Shown here piece after piece: positions 19,095 through 27,392 of a DNA stretch of 64,000 bases. The notes beneath the pieces were generated by a model. The model was given only the letters and a program-made list of their open reading frames with translations. It made no database searches and was not told the DNA's origin. The position numbers were made by a program, and so were the translations under genes. Source of the DNA: Vicinamibacterales bacterium (GTDB lineage Bacteria; Acidobacteriota; Vicinamibacteria; Vicinamibacterales; SCN-69-37); assembly GCA_030827135.1 (NCBI GenBank), contig JAURFE010000001.1, forward strand, positions 366,368 to 430,367, in the 5' to 3' direction. Position 1 is the first letter of the stretch. Every line of letters starts with the position of its first letter.

Positions 19095-19568
19095 ATGCGA
19101 CGTGTGGCAACATTCCTTGGAACGGCGGCGATCGTCCTGATGGCGACCAGCGCGTATGCACAGGCCCCGAACTTCGCGGGCACGTGGACGATTGACGCGG
19201 AGAAGACCGCCTCGGCCAACCCGGCACCGGCCGGTGGTGGCGGGGGCCGGATGGGGGGCGGCGGGCGCATGGGTGGCCCGCTGACCGTCACCCAGGACGC
19301 CGCGAAGCTCGTGATTTCGCGGACGATGGGCGAGAACGTAATGACAACGACCTACAACCTCGACGGCTCGCCCAGCAAGAACGCGGGCGGCCGTGGTGGC
19401 GAAGTGACGTCCACGGCGAAGTGGGACGGCGCGAAGCTCGTGGTCACGTCGGACAACGGCCAGACGGTCACCTACCACATGGACGGCGCGTGGCTCGTGC
19501 AGTCAACGACGCAGCCGGGCCGTGAAGGCGGCCCCGCGATGACGCGCATGACCTACTACAAGAAGTAA
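19095..19568 (+). CDS. small secreted protein of unknown function
   Basis: 157 residues with a clear signal peptide (FLGTAAIVLMATSAYAQ), then NFAGTWTID, a beginning often seen in small beta-rich (lipocalin-like) secreted proteins. A Gly/Arg/Met-rich stretch (about residues 40-55) follows, then alternating strand-like segments (KLVISRTMGENVMTTTYNLD, WDGAKLVVTSDNGQTVTYH). ATG at 19095 has an AGGAG Shine-Dalgarno 9 nt upstream. It closes the efflux operon and precedes a strong terminator, so it may act with the pumps, but nothing in it identifies a function. Confidence 0.8.
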   Translation: MRRVATFLGTAAIVLMATSAYAQAPNFAGTWTIDAEKTASANPAPAGGGGGRMGGGGRMGGPLTVTQDAAKLVISRTMGENVMTTTYNLDGSPSKNAGGRGGEVTSTAKWDGAKLVVTSDNGQTVTYHMDGAWLVQSTTQPGREGGPAMTRMTYYKK

Positions 19569-19591
19569 CCGTCCCCGCGACGGCGACCCGA

Positions 19592-19621
19592 GGGGCGACC
19601 GGCAACGGTCGCCCCTTTTTT
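19592..19621 (+). terminator. intrinsic terminator of the efflux operon
   Basis: A perfect 9-bp GC-rich stem (GGGGCGACC / GGTCGCCCC), a 6-nt loop (GGCAAC) and a run of six T, 23 nt after the stop of the secreted-protein gene. This is the clearest Rho-independent terminator in the window. Confidence 0.93.
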
Positions 19622-19624
19622 GTT

Positions 19625-19694
19625 GGCGCGCTCCAGTTCAGCGCGCCCTACGTCACACCGGCGCGCTCCAGTTCAGCCCGCCCTGCGTCACACC
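19625..19694. repeat. two tandem 35-nt copies of the hairpin repeat element
   Basis: Copy 1 at 19625-19659 and copy 2 at 19660-19694 share a 35-nt period. Each contains GGCGCGCT, a 7-nt loop CCAGTTC, then AGCGCGCC (copy 2: AGCCCGCC), followed by CTAC or CTGC and GTCACACC. The same core occurs inside ggt (40919-40945) and pbpC (60656-60682), and with paired changes at 46739-46765. Confidence 0.88.
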
Positions 19695-19701
19695 GGCGCC
19701 G

Positions 19702-20109
19702 TCAGTCCCAGACTTCCCCGAGCGGGCGCGTCACAAATTCGCGCTCGCGCCAGCGGGGATGGGGCACGGTCAGGTCGGGGGTGTCGATGACCTGGTCACC
19801 ATAGAAGATCAAATCCAGGTCGAGTGTGCGGGAGGCGCGGAAGGACGGCCGCTCCCGGCCTCGTTCACGTTCGATGCGGAGCATCTGACCGAGCAGCTCG
19901 TGCGGACCGAGGGTGGTCCAGCCGGACATGGCCGCGTTGAGGTAGTCGGGCTGCGGTTCGACGACTTCCACAGCCGCCGTGTTGTGGAATGACGACACGC
20001 GAACGTCCGTCAGGAACGCCGACAGTCTGGTAATGGCGTAGCGCAGATGGGCGTCGCGGTCGCCGAGGTTGCTCCCGAGCGCGATGGCGACTCTCACGCC
20101 GGCAGGCAC
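19702..20109 (-). CDS. folK: 2-amino-4-hydroxy-6-hydroxymethyldihydropteridine diphosphokinase
   Basis: HPPK, which transfers pyrophosphate from ATP to 6-hydroxymethyl-dihydropterin in folate synthesis. Its 135 residues are slightly shorter than the E. coli enzyme (about 159). Visible motifs: ALGSNLGDRDAHLRYAI at the start, YLNAA, LRIERERGRERP, SRTLDLDLIFYGD with the catalytic/metal aspartates, and VPHPRWREREFV. The start used is GTG at 20109, 7 nt after the stop of the preceding ferritin-like gene. It is the last gene of the dksA cluster on this strand and is convergent with the efflux operon. Confidence 0.95.
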   Translation of the reverse strand: MPAGVRVAIALGSNLGDRDAHLRYAITRLSAFLTDVRVSSFHNTAAVEVVEPQPDYLNAAMSGWTTLGPHELLGQMLRIERERGRERPSFRASRTLDLDLIFYGDQVIDTPDLTVPHPRWREREFVTRPLGEVWD

Positions 20110-20116
20110 GGGTGGA

Positions 20117-20605
20117 CTACTCGACCCAGCGGTCCGTCATCACGCCGTTTCCGGTGCCGGCGCCGGGCATCCGTTTGCCAAGGACCAGTTCGTGCCCCTG
20201 GGCGATCTGCGCGAAGAACCGCTGATGTTCGAGCGTCTCCCCGAGGATGACGCCGACCATCTTGGCGTGACGCGTGTTGGTGATGGTGGACACGCGCGGG
20301 CGCCATTTGGCGACGAGCGCCTCGGCGTCCTTTGCATCCTGCTCCACCAGCGGCGTGACACTGCCCTTCTTGCCGGGGGCCGCAATCGACGGCTCCGCCA
20401 CCTCGTCGGGCGCCCCGCCGAGTTCGTGAATCGCGCGCTCGAGCCACGAGAGGTGGACGTCTTCGCGATTGATCGCGTACTGATAGGTGTTGTTGAAGTC
20501 GTAGTGATCCACAAAACGGGCGACCGCCACATGCCGCTCACGAATCGTGAGCTTGTCGCGGTGCAGTTCTTTGAGGATCGACAGCAGGTCGGTGGGCTGG
20601 GACAT
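20117..20605 (-). CDS. ferritin-like-fold protein of unknown function
   Basis: 162 residues, no signal peptide, predominantly helical. Segments such as YAINREDVHLSWLERAIHELGG and VGVILGETLEHQRFFAQI have the spacing of Glu/His residues seen in ferritin-like four-helix proteins, suggesting a metal-binding helical bundle. I do not recognise a named family. The start is firm: ATG at 20605 overlaps the dksA stop in TGATG, so translation is coupled. It lies between dksA and folK in a compact cluster, which gives no direct functional clue. Confidence 0.7.
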   Translation of the reverse strand: MSQPTDLLSILKELHRDKLTIRERHVAVARFVDHYDFNNTYQYAINREDVHLSWLERAIHELGGAPDEVAEPSIAAPGKKGSVTPLVEQDAKDAEALVAKWRPRVSTITNTRHAKMVGVILGETLEHQRFFAQIAQGHELVLGKRMPGAGTGNGVMTDRWVE

Positions 20606-20967
20606 CACGCACTCTGTTTCTGTTTGCACTCGATGCAGACACGGGTCCAGGGAATCGCCTCAAGACGGGCCGGGGCGATCGGGTCCCCGCAGTCGCGGCA
20701 GATGCCGTAGGTCCCTTTTTCCATCCGCACCAGCGCCTCTTCGGTCGCCTGCAGGATTTTGGCGTCGGTCTGCTTCAGTTTGAGGGCAATGTGGACTTCG
20801 TTGTTGCCGGTGGCCTGGTCGGCCAGGTCGCCCTGGCGACTGTTCACGTCGGCCGAAGCCGGAATGGGCTTGGTGCCGGTCGAACTTGCCAGAATCTCCG
20901 AGCGCCGCCTCAGCAGGACGTCTTTGAGCGACGCCAGCTGTGTGTCATCGAGCATCGTATGTGCCAT
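20605..20967 (-). CDS. DksA/TraR-family zinc-finger protein
   Basis: 120-residue DksA/TraR-type regulator. It has an N-terminal coiled-coil half with LKDVLLRRRSEIL and a C-terminal zinc finger, ICRDCGDPIAPARLEAIP...RVCIECKQ (C-x2-C-x17-C-x2-C). Family members enter the RNA polymerase secondary channel and, with ppGpp, alter promoter activity. The acidic loop tip aspartates typical of E. coli DksA are not obvious (the region reads DVNSRQGDLADQATGN), so it may be a related member rather than an orthologue. ATG at 20967 has GGAAAG just upstream. A perfect -10 box and a leader hairpin precede it. Confidence 0.85.
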   Translation of the reverse strand: MAHTMLDDTQLASLKDVLLRRRSEILASSTGTKPIPASADVNSRQGDLADQATGNNEVHIALKLKQTDAKILQATEEALVRMEKGTYGICRDCGDPIAPARLEAIPWTRVCIECKQKQSA

Positions 20968-20987
20968 CTTTCCACTCACCCGCTGTT

Positions 20988-21010
20988 CGACCCGCCCCAC
21001 AGACGGGTCG
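20988..21010 (-). other. hairpin in the dksA-like gene leader
   Basis: A perfect 7-bp stem (CGACCCG / CGGGTCG) with a 9-nt loop lies between the -10 box and the start codon, ending 20 nt before the ATG. It has no T-run, so it is a leader structure rather than a terminator; a regulatory role is inference. Confidence 0.5.
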
Positions 21011-21020
21011 GGAGTCCCCG

Positions 21021-21026
21021 ATTATA
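21021..21026 (-). promoter_or_regulatory. -10 box (TATAAT) of the dksA-ferritin-folK cluster
   Basis: An exact TATAAT on the minus strand, 53 nt before the dksA-like start. The TAA stop of the upstream FtsX-type permease gene lies inside it. No good -35 is visible at 16-18 nt. It gives dksA its own promoter despite the co-directional genes upstream. Confidence 0.6.
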
Positions 21027-23553
21027 CCCCTCGCAGGGTTCCCAGGGGCTTGCGCACGATGACATCAAAGCTGGAGGCAAGCCCCACCACGGCGACGACC
21101 AGTGCGGCCACCAGCACCCCACCCCCAAGCCCCAGCCAGTCGGGCCGCCATTCGATCTCGAACAGGCGGGTCGCCACCGCCCAGGACAGGCCCAGGGCCC
21201 CGAGGGCACCCAGCGTACCGGCCAGCACACCCAACAACCCGTATTCAATGGCTACCATCGCCGCGAGCCGTTTGGTGCTGGCACCAAGCGTCCGGTAAAT
21301 CGCGGCGTCATACAACCGCTGGAACTTGGTCATGGCCACGGCGCCCACCAGGATCAGCAGGCCGCCCGCCACGGTCACGGTGCCGACGATGGTGATGGCG
21401 ACGGTGGCGTTTTCGACCACCTCACGGACCGAGTCGAGCACCGTGCTGACGTCGATGACCGAGACATTCGGAAACGCGCGCACGAGGTCCCGCTGCACCA
21501 GGCCGCGGGCATCGGGGGTGTCGTTGACCTGGAGGAAACCGACGACGGTATGCGGTGCGCGTTCAATGGCGGGACCGGGCCGGAACACGAAAATAAAGCC
21601 GCCGTTCTGGGTCTCGTCCCACGCCACTTTCCGGACGCTGGTGACCTGCGCCTCGACAACCCGCCCGGCAATGTCGAAGCGAATCCGATCGCCGAGATCG
21701 ATCTGGTGTTCGTCGCGGATACGTTGTTCGATCGAGACCTCAAGCGGCGCGTCCGGATCGTCGGTGCGGCTGGTCCAGAATTCTCCGGCGATCAGCCGTT
21801 CGTTGTCGGCGAGGCCCTCTCTGAACGTGAGGCCGTATTCGCGCGCGAGTTCCCCTTCGCGGCGCACGTCCTCCGCCGTCCGCAACTGCACGCGGCGGCC
21901 GTCCACCCCGACGATCCGCCCGCGCAGGAGCGGCAGCAGCGGTGGCGCCGCACGTTGATACGGGGCCAGCACCGCGCGCACACCGTCCACCTGATCCCGC
22001 TGGATATCGATGAGCACGAGGTCGGGGGCGTCCTGTCCGAGTTCCAGTGAAAACTCCGTCAACAGGTTGGTCTGCAGCGCCCGGACGCCGAGGATGAAGA
22101 AACAGCCCAGCCCCACGGCCGTCAGAATCACGCGCGTCTGATTTCCGGGGCGCCCGAGGCTGACGACCGCGTGACGGACCGCGAAGATCTTCGACGCGGC
22201 CAGTGGGCGCACGAGCCGCACCAGCGCCGCGCCGGCGAGGGTGAGGACGCCGGCCACCACCGCCAATCCGAGTGACACATACACGCCCGGGGCCAGCGCA
22301 TCGGCCTGCCACACGGCCACGCCCATCAGGGCGAGTCCGATCCCGGCCGCGGTGAGGACACTCTGCCATCCGCGTTTGCGCGCACTCGATGCCGTATCGG
22401 CGCGCAACAGCAGCAGGGGCTTCACCTCGCGCACCTCAAGCAGGGGCACCAGCGCAAACAGCATCGAGACCAGCGCACCGACCGCGAGGCCCTGCCCGGC
22501 GGCCGACCACGTCACACCGATCGACGCCACCCCGACAAGCGACACCACCGAGGCGGGGATCAGGGCGATCGCCACGGCCGCCATGCCGACACCGAACACG
22601 CCACCCGCCAGCGACAAGCCGACAACCTGCAGTACGTATGTCGCCAGGATTTGCCGCGATGTGGCGCCGACACACTTGAGCACCGCCACGCTCTTCAGCT
22701 TCTGCTGGATGAAGACGCGCGTGACGCTCCAGACCCCGATCCCGCCGAGCACCACCATCGCAAACCCCACCAGGCTCAGGTAGTTCTCCGCGAGCGTCAA
22801 ATTGCGGCCGAGCCGATCCTCGACCGTCCGCCACGAGCGCACCGACACGAGATCACGCCGGAAGCCCCGGCGCAGGTCCTGCGTGAGTGACGCAAGGGCA
22901 CGATCGTCCACGCGGAGAAACCACTGATAGGTGGCCCGGCTCCCGAACTGCAGGATTGTGGTCGCGCGCAGGTCATCGACGGCGATATACACGCGGGGCC
23001 CGAGGGCAAACCCGCCGCGCCCCTGCACGCGGTCCTTCACGACCGTGTCGCGAATCGTGAACGGCTGCCCGGCCAGCCACACGGTGTCGCCCACCGCCGC
23101 GCCAATCTGCACGAGCAACTCGGGCTGGACGAGCGCCCCGCGGTCGCGGAGCAGGTCCCCCGAAAACGGCCGGCCGCTGCCCAGCGTGGGCGCTCCGTAA
23201 TACGGAAACCCCTGGGCCACCGCGCGGACTTCGACAAGTTTGACCTGTCCGGTGACCGACGCCGCCATCGTCGCCGTCTCGATGACCTCGAGTCGCTCCA
23301 CGACGCCCTCGCGCTGCAGAGCCTCATCGAGGCGCGCGGCCACATCGGGCGTCCAGGGACGGCCGGATTGCACGACCATATCGGCCCCGACCAGCACCCG
23401 GGCCTCGCGCGTGAGCGCCTCACGCACTTCCTGGATGACGCTGCGTACGGCGACAATCGCGGCCACACCGACCGCGACACACAAAAAGAAGAAGACCAGC
23501 CGCGTCCACGACGACCGGATCTCCCGCCACGCCATGCGCAGGACGAACATCAT
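21022..23553 (-). CDS. FtsX-family ABC transporter permease (YbbP type)
   Basis: 843-residue double-module permease: TM1 near residue 20-37 (LVFFFLCVAVGVAAIVAV), a periplasmic domain, an FtsX core (about 250-380), an internal four-helix region (about 395-500), a second periplasmic domain (about 505-690) and a second FtsX core (VGTVTVAGGLLILVGAVAMTK...LGASTKRLAAMVAIEYGLLG). This is the YbbP layout. It overlaps the ATPase gene by 4 nt (ATGA) and follows a tesA-like gene, the same neighbourhood as E. coli tesA-ybbA-ybbP. Substrate unknown; such permeases are usually linked to lipids, lipoproteins or peptides at the envelope. Confidence 0.92.
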   Translation of the reverse strand: MMFVLRMAWREIRSSWTRLVFFFLCVAVGVAAIVAVRSVIQEVREALTREARVLVGADMVVQSGRPWTPDVAARLDEALQREGVVERLEVIETATMAASVTGQVKLVEVRAVAQGFPYYGAPTLGSGRPFSGDLLRDRGALVQPELLVQIGAAVGDTVWLAGQPFTIRDTVVKDRVQGRGGFALGPRVYIAVDDLRATTILQFGSRATYQWFLRVDDRALASLTQDLRRGFRRDLVSVRSWRTVEDRLGRNLTLAENYLSLVGFAMVVLGGIGVWSVTRVFIQQKLKSVAVLKCVGATSRQILATYVLQVVGLSLAGGVFGVGMAAVAIALIPASVVSLVGVASIGVTWSAAGQGLAVGALVSMLFALVPLLEVREVKPLLLLRADTASSARKRGWQSVLTAAGIGLALMGVAVWQADALAPGVYVSLGLAVVAGVLTLAGAALVRLVRPLAASKIFAVRHAVVSLGRPGNQTRVILTAVGLGCFFILGVRALQTNLLTEFSLELGQDAPDLVLIDIQRDQVDGVRAVLAPYQRAAPPLLPLLRGRIVGVDGRRVQLRTAEDVRREGELAREYGLTFREGLADNERLIAGEFWTSRTDDPDAPLEVSIEQRIRDEHQIDLGDRIRFDIAGRVVEAQVTSVRKVAWDETQNGGFIFVFRPGPAIERAPHTVVGFLQVNDTPDARGLVQRDLVRAFPNVSVIDVSTVLDSVREVVENATVAITIVGTVTVAGGLLILVGAVAMTKFQRLYDAAIYRTLGASTKRLAAMVAIEYGLLGVLAGTLGALGALGLSWAVATRLFEIEWRPDWLGLGGGVLVAALVVAVVGLASSFDVIVRKPLGTLRGV

Positions 23554-24224
23554 CCGCGCGCCGTCCTCGACTCCACGCGGCCGTCACGCAGGGCGATGAC
23601 CTCATCGGTCATCGCCGCCAGCTCGCGATCATGGGTCACCAGCACCAGGGTGCGCCCCTGCGTCCGATTCACAGACAACAGCAAATCGATCACCTGGTGC
23701 CCCGTGCCGCTGTCCAGATTGCCCGTGGGTTCGTCGGCGAGCAGGATGGGGGGATCATTCGCGAGCGCGCGGGCAATCGCGACGCGTTGCTGCTCACCGC
23801 CCGACAACTGCGACGGGTAGTGATGCCCGCGCCCGGTGAGTCCGACATCGTGCAGAAGGGACGCCGCGCGCGTGCGCGCATCCGCGAGTCCGGCCAACTC
23901 CATCGGCACCAGCACGTTCTCAAGCGCCGTCAGCGACGGAATGAGATGGAAGAACTGGAAGACAATCCCGATCTTTTCGCCGCGCAGCGTCGCCAGGGCT
24001 TCCTCGCCAAGCGCGGTGATGTTCACGCCATCGATCACCACGCGCCCGGTGGTCGGCGAGTCGAGCCCGGCGAGCAACCCCAGCAACGTGGATTTGCCGC
24101 TGCCGGACGGCCCGGTGATGGCGACGGTCTGGCCGCTCTCAATGCGGAACGATGTGGGATGCAGGATGGTCAGCGGTCCGGCGCCGCTGGTCACGGTGCG
24201 GGACACTTCAACAAGTTCAATCAT
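23550..24224 (-). CDS. ABC transporter ATP-binding protein (YbbA/LolD type)
   Basis: 224 residues, the usual size. Walker [19 protein letters not shown] near residue 35, signature [17 protein letters not shown] near 140, Walker [17 protein letters not shown] near 160, switch VLVTHDRELAAM near 193. ATG follows the stop of the upstream lipoprotein gene directly (TGAATG) and the 3' end overlaps the permease gene by 4 nt, so the three genes are one translational unit. It powers the YbbP-like permease. Confidence 0.94.
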   Translation of the reverse strand: MIELVEVSRTVTSGAGPLTILHPTSFRIESGQTVAITGPSGSGKSTLLGLLAGLDSPTTGRVVIDGVNITALGEEALATLRGEKIGIVFQFFHLIPSLTALENVLVPMELAGLADARTRAASLLHDVGLTGRGHHYPSQLSGGEQQRVAIARALANDPPILLADEPTGNLDSGTGHQVIDLLLSVNRTQGRTLVLVTHDRELAAMTDEVIALRDGRVESRTARG

Positions 24225-24944
24225 TCAGCGGCTCAGCAGATCGTCGACCACGGGGCGAAGGACGGGATACACAAGCGCCGCAATCATCCGCTGGCCTTCC
24301 GCCGTCGGATGAATGCCGTCGTCCTGGTTGAGGCTTGGGATGCCGGCGACCCCCTCAAGCATGAACGGCAGGAGCGGCACGTTGTGTTCGTTGGAGAGTT
24401 CGCGGTACATCGCGCGGAAGGCGGCCCGATAATCGTCACCAAGATTCGGCGGCGCCTCCATGCCCAGGAGCAGGACCAGGCGACCCGAGGTCTTGGCCGT
24501 CGTGATGATGCGCGAGAGGTTGCGCCTGGTTTCATTGGGCGCGGTGCCGCGCAGGGCATCGTTGGCGCCGAGCGCGACGACGAGAATACGGACGGAGGGT
24601 TCAAGCACCCAGTCGAGGCGTGCCAGGCCGCCGGCGGATGTGTCCCCCGTGACACCGGCATTCACGATCGAGATCTCGTGGTAACCGTCGGTCTCGAGTT
24701 CCCGACCGATCAGGGCCGGATACGCCTCATTCTGCAGCAAGCCATAGCCGGCCGTCAGGCTGTCGCCCAGGAAGGCGACCTCGTACGTCGGGGGGGCTTC
24801 GCCTTTGAGTGCCGCGGCCTGCGCCTCCGACAACACGACCGGCTGTTCGAGCTGGCGCCCACACGCCGCATCACGGACCGAACACCCGGCCAGCACAAAC
24901 AGCAGAAGCGGAGACAACCAGCGGGAGCGGCGCACATGTGACAT
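24225..24944 (-). CDS. SGNH/GDSL lipoprotein hydrolase (TesA-like)
   Basis: 239-residue esterase/lysophospholipase of the TesA group, predicted to be a lipoprotein because the signal sequence ends LLLFVLAGCS with Cys at the lipobox. SGNH blocks are all present: I FLGDSLTAGYG (catalytic Ser), II NAGVTGDTSAGGL, III GANDALRG (Asn), V DGIHPTAEGQ (Asp and His). ATG at 24944 is chosen because it gives the signal sequence; the much longer open frame upstream is antisense to the permease gene. It probably hydrolyses acyl esters or lysophospholipids in the periplasm. It heads the cluster with the YbbAP-like transporter. Confidence 0.92.
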   Translation of the reverse strand: MSHVRRSRWLSPLLLFVLAGCSVRDAACGRQLEQPVVLSEAQAAALKGEAPPTYEVAFLGDSLTAGYGLLQNEAYPALIGRELETDGYHEISIVNAGVTGDTSAGGLARLDWVLEPSVRILVVALGANDALRGTAPNETRRNLSRIITTAKTSGRLVLLLGMEAPPNLGDDYRAAFRAMYRELSNEHNVPLLPFMLEGVAGIPSLNQDDGIHPTAEGQRMIAALVYPVLRPVVDDLLSR

Positions 24945-24964
24945 GGTAAGGACCTTGTTCCCTA

Positions 24965-24982
24965 ATTGTATCGGGGTAGAAT
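24965..24982. promoter_or_regulatory. divergent overlapping promoter region, tesA-like (-) and permease (+)
   Basis: The plus strand has TAGAAT at 24977-24982, 7 nt before the GTG of the permease, with TTGTTC at 24955-24960 (16-nt spacer). The minus strand has TACAAT at 24965-24970, 20 nt before the tesA-like ATG, with AAGG in its leader. The two -10 boxes are only 6 nt apart, so the two promoters probably compete. Confidence 0.55.
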
Positions 24983-24989
24983 CCTGCCC

Positions 24990-26300
24990 GTGACCCTCCG
25001 CCGCGCCCTCGGCCCCTTTGACGGCACGATGATCGTGATCGGCGGCATCATCGGGTCCGGGATCTTCATCAATCCCTATCTCGTGGCGCGCGCCCTCGAC
25101 ACGCCGCTGCTCGTGCTGTCGGCCTGGGTGGCCGGTGGTGCGATTGCCCTGGCCGGCGCCTTCGCCTATGCCGAACTCGGCCAGCGGTTGCCACATGCGG
25201 GTGGCCAGTACGTCTACCTTCGCGAGGCCTGGCATCCGCTGGCCGGCTTCCTCTACGGCTGGGCGCTCCTGTTCATGATCGAGACGGGCGCGATGGCCGC
25301 CGTAGCGATCACCTTCGCGCAGTACGCATCGCGGATGGTGGGCGGCGACGGCGCTGACCCGCAGTTCATCGCGGTGGGGTCGATTCTGCTGCTGTCGGCC
25401 ATCAATTATTTCGGCGTCAAGCCGGGCAGCCGGATCCTGAACGTCTTTGTGGTGCTGAAAGTCGCCGCGCTCGGCGCACTCGTCCTCTTTGCGTGGACGG
25501 GGCCCGCCGCCCCGGAGTGGCTGTCGGCCTCGCGCGTGGACGACTCCCCGTCCACGGCCCTGACGTTCGGCGTCGCGTTGATTCCGATCCTTTTCGCGTA
25601 CGGCGGCTGGCAGAACGCCAATTACGTCGCGGAGGAAATGCGCGACCCGCGCCGGCACCTGCCGATCAGCCTCATCGTCGGCACCCTGATCGTCGTTGTC
25701 GTCTATCTGCTCGCAAACGTGGCGTATATGCGCACGTTGGGACTGGAGGGACTGGCGGCAACCGAGACGCCGGCCGCTGAAGTGGCGAGCCAGTGGTTCG
25801 GCGGCATGGGCGAACGCCTGATCGCGGGGGCCATCGCCATCTCGACCTTTGGATTTCTGAATCTGGCCATTCTCGCGCCCACCCGCGTGTATTTCGCGAT
25901 GGCTCGTGATGGCGCGTTCCTGCCGGCGCTGGCGCGCGTGCATCCCAGGTACCAGTCACCGGCGGCCGCGATCATGCTGCAGTCCACCTGGGCGATTCTC
26001 CTGACGCTGACCGGCACCTACGGCGACCTGCTCAACACCGTCGTGTTCGCCGATTGGATCTTCTTCGGTCTGACCGTGGCCGGGCTGTTCGTGCTGCGAC
26101 ACCGCGGCTCCACGGACGGATTCCGGACGCCGCTGTATCCGTTCCTGCCGGCCGCCTTTGTGCTGGTGGCGATTGCCGTGGTCGGCTCGGTGATTGCCAC
26201 CGACCCCTGGCGGTCCGCCGCCGGCGCAGGGTTGCTCGTGCTTGGTGTGCCGGTCTACTACTTCTTCACGTCCCGCCCGAAGGCGCCTCATGCTGACTGA
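24990..26300 (+). CDS. APC-family amino acid permease
   Basis: 436-residue inner-membrane transporter with 12 predicted helices. The TM1 signature GGIIGSGIFINP is typical of the LAT-like branch of the APC superfamily, followed by AYAELGQRLPHAGGQYVYLREAW. The middle of the protein reads FAYGGWQNANYVAEEMRDPRRHLP, the conserved TM6 region. GTG at 24990 is the likely start: a TAGAAT box ends 7 nt before it, so the transcript would be leaderless; a TTG is in frame 24 nt upstream. It overlaps the aminotransferase gene by 11 nt, suggesting uptake and catabolism of an amino acid together. The substrate cannot be read from the sequence. Confidence 0.92.
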   Translation: MTLRRALGPFDGTMIVIGGIIGSGIFINPYLVARALDTPLLVLSAWVAGGAIALAGAFAYAELGQRLPHAGGQYVYLREAWHPLAGFLYGWALLFMIETGAMAAVAITFAQYASRMVGGDGADPQFIAVGSILLLSAINYFGVKPGSRILNVFVVLKVAALGALVLFAWTGPAAPEWLSASRVDDSPSTALTFGVALIPILFAYGGWQNANYVAEEMRDPRRHLPISLIVGTLIVVVVYLLANVAYMRTLGLEGLAATETPAAEVASQWFGGMGERLIAGAIAISTFGFLNLAILAPTRVYFAMARDGAFLPALARVHPRYQSPAAAIMLQSTWAILLTLTGTYGDLLNTVVFADWIFFGLTVAGLFVLRHRGSTDGFRTPLYPFLPAAFVLVAIAVVGSVIATDPWRSAAGAGLLVLGVPVYYFFTSRPKAPHAD

Positions 26301-27387
26301 CCCTCTGGCACCCTACATGCTCTGGGCCAAGACCCGGACGCCGGCCGCCATCGATCTCGCAGGCAGCAACCTGCTGTCGTGCACGGTGGAGGATCTCCCC
26401 GGGGCTCGCGAGGCGCTTGCGTTGACCGCGCCGAACGACAACGGGTTCGCGCCGCTGCGCGACGCGATTGCCGCTCATGTCGGGGTGCCCGCGTCGCAGG
26501 TCGTCACGGCGACCGGATGTTCGGGCGCCAACTTCCTCACCATCGCCGCGCTCGTGGGCCCCGGCGACGACGTGCTGGTGGAGCAACCGGGGTACGACCC
26601 CCTCGTCGGCGCCTGCACATTACTCGGCGCTCGGGTCCACCGTTTTTCGCGCCCCTTCAATCGGCGCTTCGGCATCGACCTTGACGAAGTGCGATCGAAG
26701 CTGACCTTGCGGACGCGCCTGATCATCGTCACCAATCCGCACAACCCCTCGGGCGTCTGCCTGGACCACGACACGCTGGCGGGGCTCATCACGCTCGCGG
26801 ATGCCGCCGGCGCGTATCTGCTGGTGGATGAGGTTTACCTCGACGCCGTCAATCTCGCGGCACAGGACGCCGGCCGCGCCCTGTCCGCCACACGGCTTGA
26901 TGGCCCGGTCATCGTCACCAGCAGCCTGACCAAGTCGTATGGCCTCAACGGCCTGCGGTGCGGATGGGCGGTCGCGCCCCCGGCCCTGGTGCATCGTCTG
27001 TGGCGCGTCCGCGACCTCGTCGAGGCGGTCGGCAGTGCGGTCTCCGATCGACTGGGTGCGTTTGCCTTCACGCAGATGCCGCGCCTGCGCGAACGCACCT
27101 ACGCGATCGTCTCGGCGAACCTCGAACTGGCGCGCGGTTTCACGTCCGCACAAGTCAGGCTCGGGCTGGCGGCGCCGCCGTCGGCGACGGTCCTGTTTCC
27201 GCAGTTGCGCGGCGTGGAGGATGCCGAACCCTTTGTGAAGCGTCTCGCGGCGGAGTTCGGCGTCGCCGTCGCACCAGGACGTTTTTTCGACGCGCCTGAT
27301 CACTTCCGCATCAGCCTCGCCGGCGCAACAGCGCCGCTGGCCGAGGGGCTCTCCCGGATCGCCGAGGCGCTCCGCGCGGACGGCTGA
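26290..27387 (+). CDS. class I/II pyridoxal-phosphate aminotransferase
   Basis: 365-residue fold-type I aminotransferase. Landmarks: TATGCSGANFLTIAALVGPGD (cofactor phosphate region), VEQPGYDPL, IIVTNPHNPSG, LVDEVYLDA, and the Schiff-base Lys215 in SSLTKSYGLNGLRCGW; RISLAG near the end supplies the carboxylate-binding Arg. ATG at 26290 lies within the end of the permease gene, so the two are coupled. The substrate is not evident. Close families include aspartate/aromatic aminotransferases and methionine-aminotransferase-like enzymes. Confidence 0.92.
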   Translation: MLTDPLAPYMLWAKTRTPAAIDLAGSNLLSCTVEDLPGAREALALTAPNDNGFAPLRDAIAAHVGVPASQVVTATGCSGANFLTIAALVGPGDDVLVEQPGYDPLVGACTLLGARVHRFSRPFNRRFGIDLDEVRSKLTLRTRLIIVTNPHNPSGVCLDHDTLAGLITLADAAGAYLLVDEVYLDAVNLAAQDAGRALSATRLDGPVIVTSSLTKSYGLNGLRCGWAVAPPALVHRLWRVRDLVEAVGSAVSDRLGAFAFTQMPRLRERTYAIVSANLELARGFTSAQVRLGLAAPPSATVLFPQLRGVEDAEPFVKRLAAEFGVAVAPGRFFDAPDHFRISLAGATAPLAEGLSRIAEALRADG

Positions 27388-27392
27388 CCCGC

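Noticed and set aside
24945..25943. Upstream extension of the tesA-like frame to 572 codons
   Set aside because: The extension is antisense to the amino-acid permease; the ATG at 24944 gives a proper lipoprotein signal sequence.
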